Below are positions 17,320 to 25,569 of a stretch of DNA of 64,000 nt, in pieces. This stretch comes from Prauserella rugosa (GTDB taxonomy: Bacteria; Actinomycetota; Actinomycetes; Mycobacteriales; Pseudonocardiaceae): assembly GCF_000719975.1 (NCBI RefSeq), contig NZ_JOIJ01000004.1, positions 124,001 through 188,000 on the forward strand, read 5' to 3'. The position numbers and the translations under genes are program-made. How positions within the stretch are numbered: position 1 is the first letter of the stretch; every line of letters begins with the position of its first letter. The notes beneath the pieces were generated by a model. That model was given only the letters and a program-made list of their open reading frames with translations. It made no database searches and was not told where the DNA came from.

Positions 17320-18912
17320 TCACTCCACGCCCATCAGCAGCACCGCATCCGCCTGCCCACCGTAGTAGCACACCAGTTCGACCTCCGGATGCTCGGCACG
17401 CAGACGGTCGGCCAGGACGTCGCCGATCCCCTCTGGCGCACCGGCTCCGGTGAGCACCGTGACGAGTTCACCGCCGACCGCGAGCATGCGCTCCAGCACC
17501 TCCAGTGCCGTCTCGGCCACGCGACCCGGCTCACCGATGCGCACCACCTCGCCGTCGACCAGTCCGAGCACGTCGCCGGCATGCACGTGGCCGACCCACG
17601 TGATCGCCTCCTCGGCCGCGACCACGATGTCGCCGCGCCGTGTCGCCGCCGCAGCCTCCGCCATCGCCACGACGTCGGCACTCGCCCTGCGTTCCGGGTC
17701 GTGGACGGCCAACGCGGCGAGTGCCTGCACCGGCGAGGCGCACGGCACCACCACGACGTCCCGGTCGGCGAGCACGGGATGGTTCGCGGCGCGTTCGGCC
17801 ACGGTCGTCAGGTCGACGTCGCCCGGCACGACCGTGACGTGGCCGGCTGCCGTCTCCCCGACGAGTCCGATGAGCTGCTCCAACGTCGGCCCCGTGGGTT
17901 CGGCCGACTCGTCCTCGGCGGCCAGCACGGGCACGCCCTCGTTCGCGACGAGCTCGACGACGCCGTCTCCACGCAGTACGACCACCACGGCGCGTTCGGC
18001 CGCCGTGCTCTCGGGTGGGGCGGGCGTCATCAACGGCTCCACGCGCACCCGGTGTGGCCTGCCGTGCCGCAACCCGGCCTCCAGGGCGGCCCCGATGTCG
18101 TCGCAGTGGACGTGCACGGCGTGATTGCCCTGCCCGTCCCCGGCGACCGTGACGCTGTCGCCCAGTGCGGCCAGATCCCTGCGCAGCCGGTCCAGCGCCG
18201 CGTCCTGCTCACCGTGGCGCAGGTCCGACAGCAGGTACATCACCTCCCACGCCTGCGGCGCGGGTGCGGCGGGTGGTGCGGTGACCGCCCGTTCCGGGGT
18301 CGCACCTCCGCCGGTCACGACCGCCTCGAGCGCGTCGAGCACCGCCACGAGCCCCCGGCCACCCGCGTCGACCACCCCGGCGGCAGCCAGCGCCGCCAGC
18401 TGCCGCGGCGTCTCGTCCAGCGCCTCGGCCGCGGTGCGCGCCGCCGTGCGGGTGATCTCGGCCAACGTGGCCGCCTCCCGCCCCACGGCCGTGCCGACCG
18501 CGTGCAGGACACTCAGCATCGTTCCGGCGACCGGCCTGGCGACGGCACCGGTGGCGAGCTCGTCGGCGCGGCGGAGCGCAGCGGCCAGGCCGGCACCGTC
18601 CAGCCGTGCGGCGTCCCCCGCCGACTCACCCAGCCCACGGAGGAACTGCGACAGGATGACGCCCGAGTTGCCCCTCGCCGCCGCGACGGCCCCGCTCGCC
18701 AGCACACGCAGCGCCGCGCCGGCGGTGGCGACCTCGGGACGCTCCGTGAGCGCGACGTGGGCGGCGGTGAACGTGTGGAGCAGGTTCGACCCGGTGTCGG
18801 AGTCGGCGACCGGGTAGACGTTGATGCCGTCGATGTCGGCGCGCAGCTGCTGGAGACTGCCGACGCACGCGCCCGCCCACGCGCGCACGGCCGCCGCGTC
18901 CAAGTGCTGCAC
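17320..18912 (-). CDS. DAK2/FakA-like kinase-domain protein
   Basis: A 530-residue protein with an N-terminal DhaL-type ATP-binding domain (about 10-200; INVYPVADSDTGSNLLHT carries the Mg-binding aspartates, and ARGNSGVILSQFLRGL follows) and a C-terminal DAK1-like region (about 320-530). This is the arrangement of FakA, which phosphorylates fatty acids held on a FakB/DegV partner in other bacteria. No FakB gene is in the window, so the substrate is inferred. The GTG start is chosen because GGAGGGT lies 6 nt upstream; the longer frame would overlap the promoter of divergent rpmB. A recG-adjacent DAK gene next to rpmB is a conserved arrangement. Confidence 0.85.
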   Translation of the reverse strand: MQHLDAAAVRAWAGACVGSLQQLRADIDGINVYPVADSDTGSNLLHTFTAAHVALTERPEVATAGAALRVLASGAVAAARGNSGVILSQFLRGLGESAGDAARLDGAGLAAALRRADELATGAVARPVAGTMLSVLHAVGTAVGREAATLAEITRTAARTAAEALDETPRQLAALAAAGVVDAGGRGLVAVLDALEAVVTGGGATPERAVTAPPAAPAPQAWEVMYLLSDLRHGEQDAALDRLRRDLAALGDSVTVAGDGQGNHAVHVHCDDIGAALEAGLRHGRPHRVRVEPLMTPAPPESTAAERAVVVVLRGDGVVELVANEGVPVLAAEDESAEPTGPTLEQLIGLVGETAAGHVTVVPGDVDLTTVAERAANHPVLADRDVVVVPCASPVQALAALAVHDPERRASADVVAMAEAAAATRRGDIVVAAEEAITWVGHVHAGDVLGLVDGEVVRIGEPGRVAETALEVLERMLAVGGELVTVLTGAGAPEGIGDVLADRLRAEHPEVELVCYYGGQADAVLLMGVE

Positions 18913-19059
18913 CGCGTACCCTCCAGCCGGGAAGTCGTCGGATCGAGCCGAGCGTATCGACCCGGATAGAAGCGCGCGGAACGCACCGGCTACCCTGGTC
19001 GAGATGCCCGGCATTCCCGGGCGGATTGTGTTTACCTACTTTCTCGAGGAGTGTTCGAC

Positions 19060-19251
19060 GTGGCTGCCGTGTGCGACGTCTGTGGCAAGGGGCCGGGCTT
19101 CGGCAAGTCGGTCTCGCACTCTCACCGGAAGACCAACCGCCGGTGGAACCCGAACATCCAGACCGTGCACGCGAAGCTCGGGCTTTCCCAGAGGAAGCGT
19201 ATGAACGTGTGCACCTCCTGCCTGAAGGCCGGCAAGGTCGTTCGGGGCTGA
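19060..19251 (+). CDS. rpmB: 50S ribosomal protein L28, zinc-binding form
   Basis: L28 is a small 23S rRNA-binding protein of the large subunit. The 63-residue product has the L28 core ([27 protein letters not shown]) and two CxxC pairs (CDVC near the N-terminus, CTSC near the C-terminus), so it is the zinc-ribbon (C+) form. The GTG start follows a GAGGAG site at 8-9 nt. Actinobacteria often keep a second, cysteine-free copy induced by zinc starvation; none is in this window. It is divergent from the FakA-like gene and followed by a strong hairpin. Confidence 0.95.
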   Translation: MAAVCDVCGKGPGFGKSVSHSHRKTNRRWNPNIQTVHAKLGLSQRKRMNVCTSCLKAGKVVRG

Positions 19252-19272
19252 CGCCTCAGAACCTCAAACTCT

Positions 19273-19308
19273 CGGAGCCCCGGGGATCAGCTGATCCCCG
19301 GGGCTCCG
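19273..19308 (+). terminator. 36-nt perfect palindrome after rpmB
   Basis: CGGAGCCCCGGGGATCAG and its exact reverse complement meet with no spacer, 22 bp after the rpmB stop. The GC-rich stem lacks a T-run, as is usual for actinobacterial terminators. It can serve both rpmB and the convergent lysE. Confidence 0.85.
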
Positions 19309-19329
19309 TGCTGTGCGCAACTCGACCCG

Positions 19330-19408
19330 CGTGTTGCGGACTCAGGAGCCCGTGTTGCGGATCCAGGGGCGCGTGTTGCGGATTCCGGGGCCCGTGTTGC
19401 GCGTTCCG
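19330..19408. repeat. 21-bp tandem repeat array, locus 1
   Basis: Four units beginning CGTGTTGCG at 19330, 19351, 19372 and 19393, spaced exactly 21 bp, with the fuller consensus CGTGTTGCGGAYYCNGGRGC. The array lies between the convergent genes rpmB and lysE. The same unit recurs near 20.7 and 57.0 kb. Confidence 0.9.
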
Positions 19409-19417
19409 TCGGCGTCG

Positions 19418-20050
19418 TCAGCGCAGGGAGTCGGCTAACAGCGCGGCGGCCAACGCTCCATAGACGGTCGCGGCGAGCCGTTCGAACAGCGAGCGCACCC
19501 GTGGCCGCCCCAGCACCCGCTCACGGACCGCACCGGCCAACTGACCCGTGACGAGGTCCACGACCAGGCCGATCGCCTGCAGGAGCAGGCCGAGCACGAG
19601 CAGCTGCAGCGCCGGGTTCCCTGCAGCGTCGCCCAGAAACTGCGGCAGGAACGCGGTGAAGAACAGCAGAATCTTCGGATTCGACACATTCACGAGGAAT
19701 CCGCGCCGGAATGCCCGCGGCTGCGGCGCCGATTCGACCGCGACCGGCGCGCCCGCGGAACGCCACGTCGCCCAGGCCAGGTAGACAAGGTACGCGGCTC
19801 CACACAGCCGGATCATGTCACCCACCTGCGGCATCGCGGCGAGCAGCGCACCGAGGCCGAGCGCGGTCAACACGACGTACACGCTCACGCCCGCGGTGAT
19901 GCCGAACGCCGCCTGCGCCGCTGCGCGCCGGCCGTCACGCAGCCCGGTGGCAACCATGAACGCCATGTCCGGTCCCGGCACGACCATCAGCACCACGACG
20001 GCCCCCAGGAACGCGGGCAGCACGCCGACATCGATGTAACCGGAAAACAT
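19418..20050 (-). CDS. LysE/RhtB-family amino acid exporter
   Basis: A 210-residue inner-membrane exporter with about six hydrophobic segments and the N-terminal signature FLGAVVVLMVVPGPDMAFMVATGLRDGRRA, where PGPD is the family hallmark, followed by NPKILLFFTAFLPQF. Family members export lysine, threonine, homoserine lactones or similar compounds; the substrate is not predictable. A TAACCT hexamer 8 nt before the ATG suggests a leaderless transcript, and this hexamer sits inside the left arm of a 33-bp inverted repeat shared with the divergent CGNR-type regulator, so repression by that regulator is likely. Confidence 0.9.
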   Translation of the reverse strand: MFSGYIDVGVLPAFLGAVVVLMVVPGPDMAFMVATGLRDGRRAAAQAAFGITAGVSVYVVLTALGLGALLAAMPQVGDMIRLCGAAYLVYLAWATWRSAGAPVAVESAPQPRAFRRGFLVNVSNPKILLFFTAFLPQFLGDAAGNPALQLLVLGLLLQAIGLVVDLVTGQLAGAVRERVLGRPRVRSLFERLAATVYGALAAALLADSLR

Positions 20051-20053
20051 GCT

Positions 20054-20086
20054 TCATGAGGTTACACAGGTCGCGTAACCACATGA
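20054..20086. promoter_or_regulatory. Inverted-repeat operator between lysE and the CGNR gene
   Basis: TCATGAGGTTAC (20054-20065) and GTAACCACATGA (20075-20086) are inverted arms matching at 11 of 12 positions with a 9-bp spacer. The left arm contains the likely lysE -10 (TAACCT on the minus strand, 20059-20064); the CGNR gene -10 (TAGCCT, 20102-20107) lies 16 bp beyond the right arm. Confidence 0.65.
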
Positions 20087-20113
20087 ACCCGCGGATCCGG
20101 TTAGCCTGAGCCG

Positions 20114-20620
20114 ATGCCGGATGTACCCGTGCTCGAGATGCGCGACGTGGTCGAGTTCGTGAACGAGTTCTCCGACGCGGCTCGCGAGGCCGCCGGCGAG
20201 CAGCACACCCGCTACCCCGACGCCGCCGAGTTGCTGGTCTGGACCGCGCCACTGCCCGGTATCGACGGTCTCGTCGAGGCCGCCAACGCGATCCACCCAC
20301 TGTTCGCCGCGAGCGGATCCACCCGGGAACGCCTCAACGAGCTCTTGCGGTCCCTGCGGCCGACGCCGGTCGCCGCGGCCGACGGGCTGCGATGGACCGT
20401 GGACCACCCCGCCGACGTCCTGCTCACCGCCCTCGCGACGGCCGTGCTGGCCTGGCTCCTACGACACGGCCCGGACCGGCTCGGTACGTGTGGAGGTGCC
20501 GACTGCGCCGACGTCTACGCCGACTCCTCCCCCGCGGGCCGTCGCCGGTTCTGTTCGACGACCTGTCTCAACCGGCACAAGGTCGCCGCCCACCGACGCC
20601 GCGCTGCCGGCACCGACTGA
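20114..20620 (+). CDS. CGNR-type zinc-finger transcriptional regulator
   Basis: A 168-residue putative regulator. The C-terminal treble-clef-like finger reads CGGADCADVYADSSPAGRRRFCSTTCLNRHKVAAHRRR, with four cysteines in CGNR spacing; the name motif is CLNR rather than CGNR. The N-terminal helical region (FVNEFSDAAREAAGE ... LRSLRPTPVAA) corresponds to the ABATE stress-sensing domain found with this finger. A leaderless start is indicated by TAGCCT 6 nt before the ATG. It is divergent from lysE with an inverted-repeat operator between them, so it is probably the lysE regulator. Confidence 0.85.
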   Translation: MPDVPVLEMRDVVEFVNEFSDAAREAAGEQHTRYPDAAELLVWTAPLPGIDGLVEAANAIHPLFAASGSTRERLNELLRSLRPTPVAAADGLRWTVDHPADVLLTALATAVLAWLLRHGPDRLGTCGGADCADVYADSSPAGRRRFCSTTCLNRHKVAAHRRRAAGTD

Positions 20621-20654
20621 GCCCGACTCACGGCGAGCGGTCACCTGGCCACGC

Positions 20655-20775
20655 CCGAGCGCAACACGCGCTCCTGAACCCACAACACGGGCTCCCGAGC
20701 CCGCAACACGGGCCCCCGAGAACGCAACACGCGCCCCTGGATCCGCAACACGCGCCCCCGAGAACGCGACACGGG
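20655..20775. repeat. 21-bp tandem repeat array, locus 2 (reverse orientation)
   Basis: Six units with the core GCAACACG (reverse complement of CGTGTTGC; slightly varied in the second and last) at 20661, 20682, 20703, 20724, 20745 and 20766, each exactly 21 bp apart. The array fills the gap between the convergent CGNR and ung genes and stops 3 bp short of the ung stop codon. Confidence 0.9.
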
Positions 20776-20777
20776 CG

Positions 20778-21470
20778 TTATGGGAGACGCCAGTCGATCG
20801 GCGCGGAGCCCTGCGCCTGGAGGAGTTCGTTGGCACGGCTGAACGGGCGCGAGCCGAAGAATCCGTTGTGGGCCGACAGCGGGCTCGGGTGCACCGACTC
20901 GATGCACCGCTCGGCCCCGATCAGCGGCTTGAGTTTGCGCGCGTTGCTGCCCCACAGGATCGCCACCAACGGCTCCTCCCGCGCGGCCAGCGCACGGATC
21001 GCCTGCTCGGTGATCTCCTCCCAGCCCTTGCCCTGATGCGAGTTCGGCTTCCCCGGCTGCACCGTGAGCGCCCTGTTCAACAGCAGCACGCCCTGCCGGG
21101 TCCACGGCGTCAGGTCCCCGTTGGACGGCATCGGATGCCCGAGGTCCTCGCAGTACTCCTTGTAGATGTTGATCAGGCTCTTCGGCAGCGGGCGCACGTC
21201 GGGCGCCACGGCGAAGCACAGGCCGATCGGGTGTCCCGGTGTCGGATACGGGTCCTGGCCCACGATCAACACGCGCACGTCCGCGAACGGCTGCTGGAAC
21301 GCCCGCAGGATGTGCTCGCCCGCGGGCAGATACGTCCGACCCGCGCCGATCTCGGCGCGCAGGAACTCGCCCATGGCGCCGATCCGGTCCGCGACGGGTT
21401 CGAGAGCCTGCGCCCAGCCTGCTTCGACGACGTCGGTCAGTGCTCGTCCGGAAGTACCCGTGGAAGTCAC
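20778..21470 (-). CDS. ung: Uracil-DNA glycosylase (family 1)
   Basis: Ung removes uracil arising from cytosine deamination, starting base-excision repair; this matters in a GC-rich genome. The 230-residue protein has the catalytic water-activating motif [19 protein letters not shown], the LLNRALTV segment and the DNA-intercalation motif [13 protein letters not shown]. Length and motifs are those of family 1 enzymes. It lies 39 bp downstream of the gamma carbonic anhydrase gene in the minus-strand run thiL-GNAT-CA-ung, probably one transcript. Confidence 0.96.
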   Translation of the reverse strand: MTSTGTSGRALTDVVEAGWAQALEPVADRIGAMGEFLRAEIGAGRTYLPAGEHILRAFQQPFADVRVLIVGQDPYPTPGHPIGLCFAVAPDVRPLPKSLINIYKEYCEDLGHPMPSNGDLTPWTRQGVLLLNRALTVQPGKPNSHQGKGWEEITEQAIRALAAREEPLVAILWGSNARKLKPLIGAERCIESVHPSPLSAHNGFFGSRPFSRANELLQAQGSAPIDWRLP

Positions 21471-21509
21471 GGCCCGGACTCTAGCGCGCCGGAGAGTCGG
21501 CGCTCACGG

Positions 21510-22031
21510 TCAGTCGATCCTGCGCAGTTCCGCCCGGAACCGCTTCGCCCGCTGCACGTAGCCGTCGACGATCCGGCTGATCGCGTCCGCGCCGAGCGAG
21601 GTGTTCTCCCGCGTCTTCGCAGGCACCCCCAGCGCGATGTGCCCGGAGGGCACGTGTCCGCGATAGGAGACCACCGCGCCGGCACCGACGACGCCGCCGT
21701 CCTCGACGACCGTGCCGTTGAGCACCACGGAGCCGGACGCGATCAGACAGCCCGTCCCGATCGTCGCCCCTTCCACGTGGACGTTGTGGCCGATCGCCGA
21801 GCCGGGCCCGAGGACGGTCGGCTGGCCCTTCGCGACGTGCACGATGCAGCCGTCCTGGATGTTGGAGCGCGCGCCGACCTCGATGTAGTCGTTGTCGGCG
21901 CGCAGCACGGTCTGCGGCCAGATCGACGCCTCGGGCCCGAGCCGCACGTCCCCGATCACCGTCGCGTCGGGGTGAACCCACGCGTCGGGGTGGATGTCCG
22001 GTTCGAGGTCGCCGAGCGCGTAGATCGCCAT
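21510..22031 (-). CDS. Gamma-class carbonic anhydrase-like hexapeptide protein
   Basis: A 173-residue left-handed beta-helix protein built from hexapeptide repeats (IHPDAWVHPDATVIGDVRLGPEASIW...). Family members hydrate CO2 with a metal held by three histidines. Two are visible (IVHVAKG and IGHN); at the third position, usually GHNxxxHG, this protein reads GHNVHVEG, so the ligand is shifted or lost. It may therefore be an active enzyme with altered geometry or a non-enzymatic homologue. The gene starts 6 bp after the GNAT stop, within an ung-thiL cluster. Confidence 0.85.
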   Translation of the reverse strand: MAIYALGDLEPDIHPDAWVHPDATVIGDVRLGPEASIWPQTVLRADNDYIEVGARSNIQDGCIVHVAKGQPTVLGPGSAIGHNVHVEGATIGTGCLIASGSVVLNGTVVEDGGVVGAGAVVSYRGHVPSGHIALGVPAKTRENTSLGADAISRIVDGYVQRAKRFRAELRRID

Positions 22032-22037
22032 CCGCGG

Positions 22038-22511
22038 TTACTCCAGTTCCTTCGCCATGCAGACGCTGAGTTCGTCCTGGGCGTACACGCCGAACTTGTC
22101 GATCTCGTGATAGCCCGACGAACGGTACAACGCGATCGCCTCCGGCTGCTTGAGCCCGGTCTCCAGCACGATGCGGTGGCATCCGGCGTCGGACGCCGTC
22201 CGTTCGAGCGCCGCGAGCATGGTGCGGGCGTAACCCTTGCCGCGTTCACCGTCGACGACGAACATGCGCTTGATCTCGGCATCGCCCGCCCGCAGCGATC
22301 CGTCGTCCTCGTCGTGGGATCGCCATCCGCCGCAGGCGACCGGCACCTCGTCGCGGTAGCCGACGAGGAAGATCCCCTGTGGTGCGGCGAACTCCGCCGG
22401 GTCGACGGGCGTCACGTCGGGGTCGCCGTAGCGCGTGACGTACTCCTGCTGCACGAGATCGATGAGCTTGGCCGAGTCCGGGTGATCGAAAGGCAGGGTG
22501 CGAATGTCCAC
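22038..22511 (-). CDS. GNAT-family N-acetyltransferase
   Basis: A 157-residue acetyl-CoA-dependent transferase. The acetyl-CoA pyrophosphate-binding segment is EIKRMFVVDGERGKGYARTMLAALE (RGKGYA fits Q/RxxGxG/A), followed by IVLETGLKQPEAIALYRSSGYHEI, the usual end of the fold. The substrate is unknown. It is the second gene of the minus-strand group starting with thiL, 18 bp after the thiL stop. Confidence 0.88.
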   Translation of the reverse strand: MDIRTLPFDHPDSAKLIDLVQQEYVTRYGDPDVTPVDPAEFAAPQGIFLVGYRDEVPVACGGWRSHDEDDGSLRAGDAEIKRMFVVDGERGKGYARTMLAALERTASDAGCHRIVLETGLKQPEAIALYRSSGYHEIDKFGVYAQDELSVCMAKELE

Positions 22512-22529
22512 CCATCCATGTAACCCGAT

Positions 22530-23507
22530 TCAGCGCCAGTGTTCCCAGCCGGTTTCGCCGTCGTAGGGCTTTCCGTCGACGGTCACGCCGGTGTCGGGCA
22601 TGAGTACGGTGCCGATCTGCCGCCAGCCCTGCGGGAGATCGGTGAACGAGGGGAACGTCGCCACCAGCGCGTGATCCTCCCCACCCGTGAGGACCCAGTG
22701 CATCGGATCGGCGCCGAGCGCGCCGGCGACGTCGACGAGTTTGCGGTCCACCTCCAGCGACTCCGACGCGATGTCGATGCCGACGTCGGAGGATTCGGCG
22801 AGGTGCTGCAGATCGGCGAGCAGTCCGTCGGAGACGTCGATCATCGACGTGGCGCCCGCGTCGGCGGCGACGAGCCCGGCCTCGTAGGGCGGTTCGGGCG
22901 CGCGCTGGGCGTTCACGACCCCGACCGGGGAACGGAAACCCCTGCCGAGCACGGCCAGTCCGGCCGCGGCCCAGCCGAGCCTGCCGCACACGGCGACGAT
23001 GTGGCCGGGCCGCGCGCCCGACCGGGTCACCGGTTCGCGGCCACCCAGGTCACCGATCGCCGTCACGCTGATCACCAGCTGGTCGGCTTGCACCACGTCG
23101 CCGCCGACGATGCCCGCGCCTGCCCGCGCGGCCTCGGCGGACATGCCGTCCGAAACCGCGGTCGCCACGGCGGCGTCGGTGTCGGCGGGACAGGCGAATC
23201 CGACGACGAGTGACGTCGGCCTCGCCCCCATCGCGGCCACGTCGGCCAGATTCACCGCCGCCGCCTTGTGCCCGACCTGTTCGGGACTGGACCAGTCGAG
23301 CCGGAAATGCACGCCCTGCACCAGCACGTCGGTGGTGATCACCACTCGGCCGTCGGGCGCCTCCACGACGGCGGCGTCGTCACCGGGGCCGACGACCGTG
23401 CCCTTCGGCACCTGCTGCCTGCCCGTGACCTCCCGGATCAACCCGAACTCACCGACGTCGGCGACCGTGCCGCCGACCCCGGCTCTGTCTGTGTCCCGTC
23501 CCTCCAC
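22530..23507 (-). CDS. thiL: Thiamine-monophosphate kinase
   Basis: ThiL phosphorylates thiamine monophosphate to thiamine diphosphate, the active cofactor used by IlvB and other enzymes encoded here. The 325-residue protein has the ATP/Mg motif GPGDDAAVVEAPDGRVVITTDVLVQGVHF at the N-terminus and GGDVVQADQLVISVTAIG, ending with TGGEDHALVATF, all typical of the PurM/ThiL family. It heads the thiL-GNAT-gamma-CA-ung group. The start at 23507 gives a slightly long N-terminus (DTDRAGVGGTVADVGEFGLIRE); a start nearer VADVGEFGLI is possible. No TPP riboswitch is seen upstream. Confidence 0.95.
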   Translation of the reverse strand: MEGRDTDRAGVGGTVADVGEFGLIREVTGRQQVPKGTVVGPGDDAAVVEAPDGRVVITTDVLVQGVHFRLDWSSPEQVGHKAAAVNLADVAAMGARPTSLVVGFACPADTDAAVATAVSDGMSAEAARAGAGIVGGDVVQADQLVISVTAIGDLGGREPVTRSGARPGHIVAVCGRLGWAAAGLAVLGRGFRSPVGVVNAQRAPEPPYEAGLVAADAGATSMIDVSDGLLADLQHLAESSDVGIDIASESLEVDRKLVDVAGALGADPMHWVLTGGEDHALVATFPSFTDLPQGWRQIGTVLMPDTGVTVDGKPYDGETGWEHWR

Positions 23508-23597
23508 ACAACACCTCCGGTGCCCCGCCTGCGGTACGTTGCAGCGACGTTACCTATCTTGAGGCCGCTGGGGCTCATTCGGACGAAGGGACGCGCC

Positions 23598-23837
23598 GTG
23601 GTGCACGCATACATCCTCATCCAGACCGAGGTCGGCAAGGCGGCGTCGGTGGCTGCCGAGATCGCCGGGCTGCCCGGGGTCGCCAGTTCCGAGGACGTCA
23701 CCGGGCCGTACGACGTCATCGTGCGTGCCGAAGCCGACAACGTCGACGACCTCGGCCAGCTCGTGGTCGCCAACGTCCAGAACGTCGACGGCATCACCCG
23801 CACGCTCACGTGCCCGGTGGTGCACCTGGCCCGGTGA
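23598..23837 (+). CDS. Stand-alone Lrp/AsnC ligand-binding (RAM) domain protein
   Basis: A 79-residue protein consisting only of the RAM sensing domain: AYILIQTEVGKAASVAAEIAGLPGVASSEDVTGPYDVIVRAEADNVDDLGQLVV. Full Lrp/AsnC regulators carry a helix-turn-helix before this domain; here it is absent. Related small proteins bind amino acids and may modulate Lrp-type regulators or enzymes. The GTG start follows GAAGGGA by 6 nt. Its stop overlaps the GTG of the DUF3515 gene by 4 bp, so the two are translationally coupled. Confidence 0.85.
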   Translation: MVHAYILIQTEVGKAASVAAEIAGLPGVASSEDVTGPYDVIVRAEADNVDDLGQLVVANVQNVDGITRTLTCPVVHLAR

Positions 23838-24427
23838 GCGCCGCGCCCACCACCGATCCGAACGCACCGATGACCGACACGGGCGCACCGCCACGGACGC
23901 TGTTGATCACGGCGGCGGTCCTGGCCGTCGCACTGGCCGTGGCCGTCGGCGCGATCGGCCTGTTCGGTCGCGACTCCGGTGAGAGCACCGCCCAGCACGG
24001 GCAGCCGGACGCCACCGGGCCGCTGCCGCTGGTGTCGATCCCCGCGCCCGAGGCAGGCAGCGACGAGTGCCGGACCGTGCTCGACGCGGTTCCCGGCACG
24101 CTGACCTCCTCCGGACAGCGCCTCGAACGCCGCGAACTCGCCGAGCCGAAACCGGAGGCGACCGCGGCGTGGGGCCCTGACGACCGGCCCGTGGTGCTCC
24201 GGTGCGGACTCGAACGTCCGCCCGAACTGTCCCGCACGTCGGCACTGCGGCAGATCAACGGCGTGCAGTGGCTGCAGGTGCCCGGGGACGGGACGTCCAC
24301 CTGGTACGTCGTCGACCGGCCCGTCTACCTGGCCCTCACGGTTCCCGAGGGCACGGGAACGGGGCCGCTCCAACTGGTCTCCGACCTGGCCGACGAGCAC
24401 TTGAAGCAGGTCCCGCTCTCGTTCTGA
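23834..24427 (+). CDS. DUF3515 family membrane-anchored protein
   Basis: A 197-residue protein with a single N-terminal transmembrane segment (TLLITAAVLAVALAVAVGAIGLF, about residues 23-45) and an extracytoplasmic domain with two cysteines (DECRTVL, VLRCGLERP) and the DUF3515 tail TWYVVDRPVYLALTVPEG ... PLQLVSDLADEHLKQV. Function unknown; it is conserved next to ddl in actinobacteria. The GTGA overlap with the preceding RAM gene sets the start; an ATG 36 bp later is an alternative. It is convergent with ddl. Confidence 0.85.
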   Translation: MSAAPTTDPNAPMTDTGAPPRTLLITAAVLAVALAVAVGAIGLFGRDSGESTAQHGQPDATGPLPLVSIPAPEAGSDECRTVLDAVPGTLTSSGQRLERRELAEPKPEATAAWGPDDRPVVLRCGLERPPELSRTSALRQINGVQWLQVPGDGTSTWYVVDRPVYLALTVPEGTGTGPLQLVSDLADEHLKQVPLSF

Positions 24428-24460
24428 CGTCGCCTGCTCAGCCGTGCCGCAGGTGGTTGC

Positions 24461-25558
24461 TCAGCGCAGGCCGGTGCCGCGGGCGATCGCCGTGTCGACG
24501 AGCGTCGACAGCAGGGTCGGGTAGTCCACCCCCGTCACCGCCCACATCTTCGGGTAGGCCGACGTGGTGGTGAATCCCGGCATCGTGTTGACCTCGTTGA
24601 TGACGAGCTCGCCGGCGTCGGTGACGAAGAAGTCGACGCGGGCCAGGCCCTGACAGTCCAGCGCCCGGAACGCCTCGACCGCGCACGCCCTGATCCGCTC
24701 GATCACCGCGTCGTCGAGCTTGGCCGGGATGTCGAGTTCGGCGTCCTCGCCGAGGTACTTGGTCTCGAAGTCGTACCAGGCGTCGGAGTCGTCGGACAGC
24801 ACGCGGATCTCCGCGGGCAGCGACGCCTCGACGCGGCCGTCGGGGAACTCCAGGACACCGCACTCGACCTCGCGGCCGGAGATACCCGCCTCGACGAGTA
24901 CCTTCGGGTCGGTCTCCCGTGCGAGTGCGATCGCGTCGTCGAGCTGCGACCAGTCGGTGACACGCGTGATGCCGACCGACGACCCCGCCCTGGCCGGCTT
25001 GACGAACGCGGGCAGCGCGAGCCGCTCCCGGTCGGCCCCGGACAGCGTCGACTGTCCACGACGGACCGTCGCGTAGGGCCCGACCGGCAGCTCCTCGGCC
25101 ACCAGCAGCTTCTTGGTGAACTCCTTGTCCATGGCCGCGGCGCTGGCCAGCACCCCCGCACCGACGTAGGGGATGTCGGCCATCTCCAGCAGCCCCTGGA
25201 TGGTGCCGTCCTCGCCGAAAGCGCCGTGCAGCACGGGAAACACGACGTCCACCTCGGACAGGACCTCGGCCTCGCGGCCGGGCTCGATGCTCACGACACT
25301 CTTGCTCGTCGGGTCGCCGGCCAGCACCAGCGCCTGCCCCTCGTCGACGGACGGCAGCTCGCGGCCACGGATCTCCAAGGCCTTCGGGTCGTCGGTCCCG
25401 AGCACCCAACCCCCCTGCGGGGTGATGCCGACCGGGACGACCTCGAACCGTTCCGGGTCGAGGTTCGCCAGCACGCAGCCTGCGGACACGCAGGAGATCG
25501 TGTGTTCGCTGCTGCGGCCGCCGAACACCACGGCCACGCGCGTCTTGCGGCTACTCAT
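24461..25558 (-). CDS. ddl: D-alanine--D-alanine ligase
   Basis: Ddl joins two D-alanines for the peptidoglycan stem peptide. The 365-residue ATP-grasp protein shows [19 protein letters not shown] at the N-terminus, [35 protein letters not shown], the [16 protein letters not shown] grasp loop, the [13 protein letters not shown] omega-loop region and the metal-binding [11 protein letters not shown]. Length and motifs are standard for actinobacterial DdlA. It begins 11 bp after the stop of the MocR/PdxR regulator on the same strand, so the two may be co-transcribed. Confidence 0.96.
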   Translation of the reverse strand: MSSRKTRVAVVFGGRSSEHTISCVSAGCVLANLDPERFEVVPVGITPQGGWVLGTDDPKALEIRGRELPSVDEGQALVLAGDPTSKSVVSIEPGREAEVLSEVDVVFPVLHGAFGEDGTIQGLLEMADIPYVGAGVLASAAAMDKEFTKKLLVAEELPVGPYATVRRGQSTLSGADRERLALPAFVKPARAGSSVGITRVTDWSQLDDAIALARETDPKVLVEAGISGREVECGVLEFPDGRVEASLPAEIRVLSDDSDAWYDFETKYLGEDAELDIPAKLDDAVIERIRACAVEAFRALDCQGLARVDFFVTDAGELVINEVNTMPGFTTTSAYPKMWAVTGVDYPTLLSTLVDTAIARGTGLR

Positions 25559-25569
25559 AGGCGGCCACC

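Noticed and set aside
19255..19463. Heptapeptide-repeat protein (CCGxRGx units) downstream of rpmB
   Set aside because: The repeat unit is 21 bp, so any frame gives a heptapeptide; there is no ribosome-binding site or independent start.
20655..20775. CRISPR array
   Set aside because: The units are directly abutting with no unique spacers, and no cas genes are present.
20490..22523. Plus-strand frame through the 21-bp array and opposite ung, the carbonic anhydrase and GNAT
   Set aside because: The 21-bp period keeps the frame open by itself; the rest is antisense to well-supported genes.
23508..23597. TPP riboswitch upstream of thiL
   Set aside because: The short gap lacks the conserved CTGAGA-type core and the second conserved helix.
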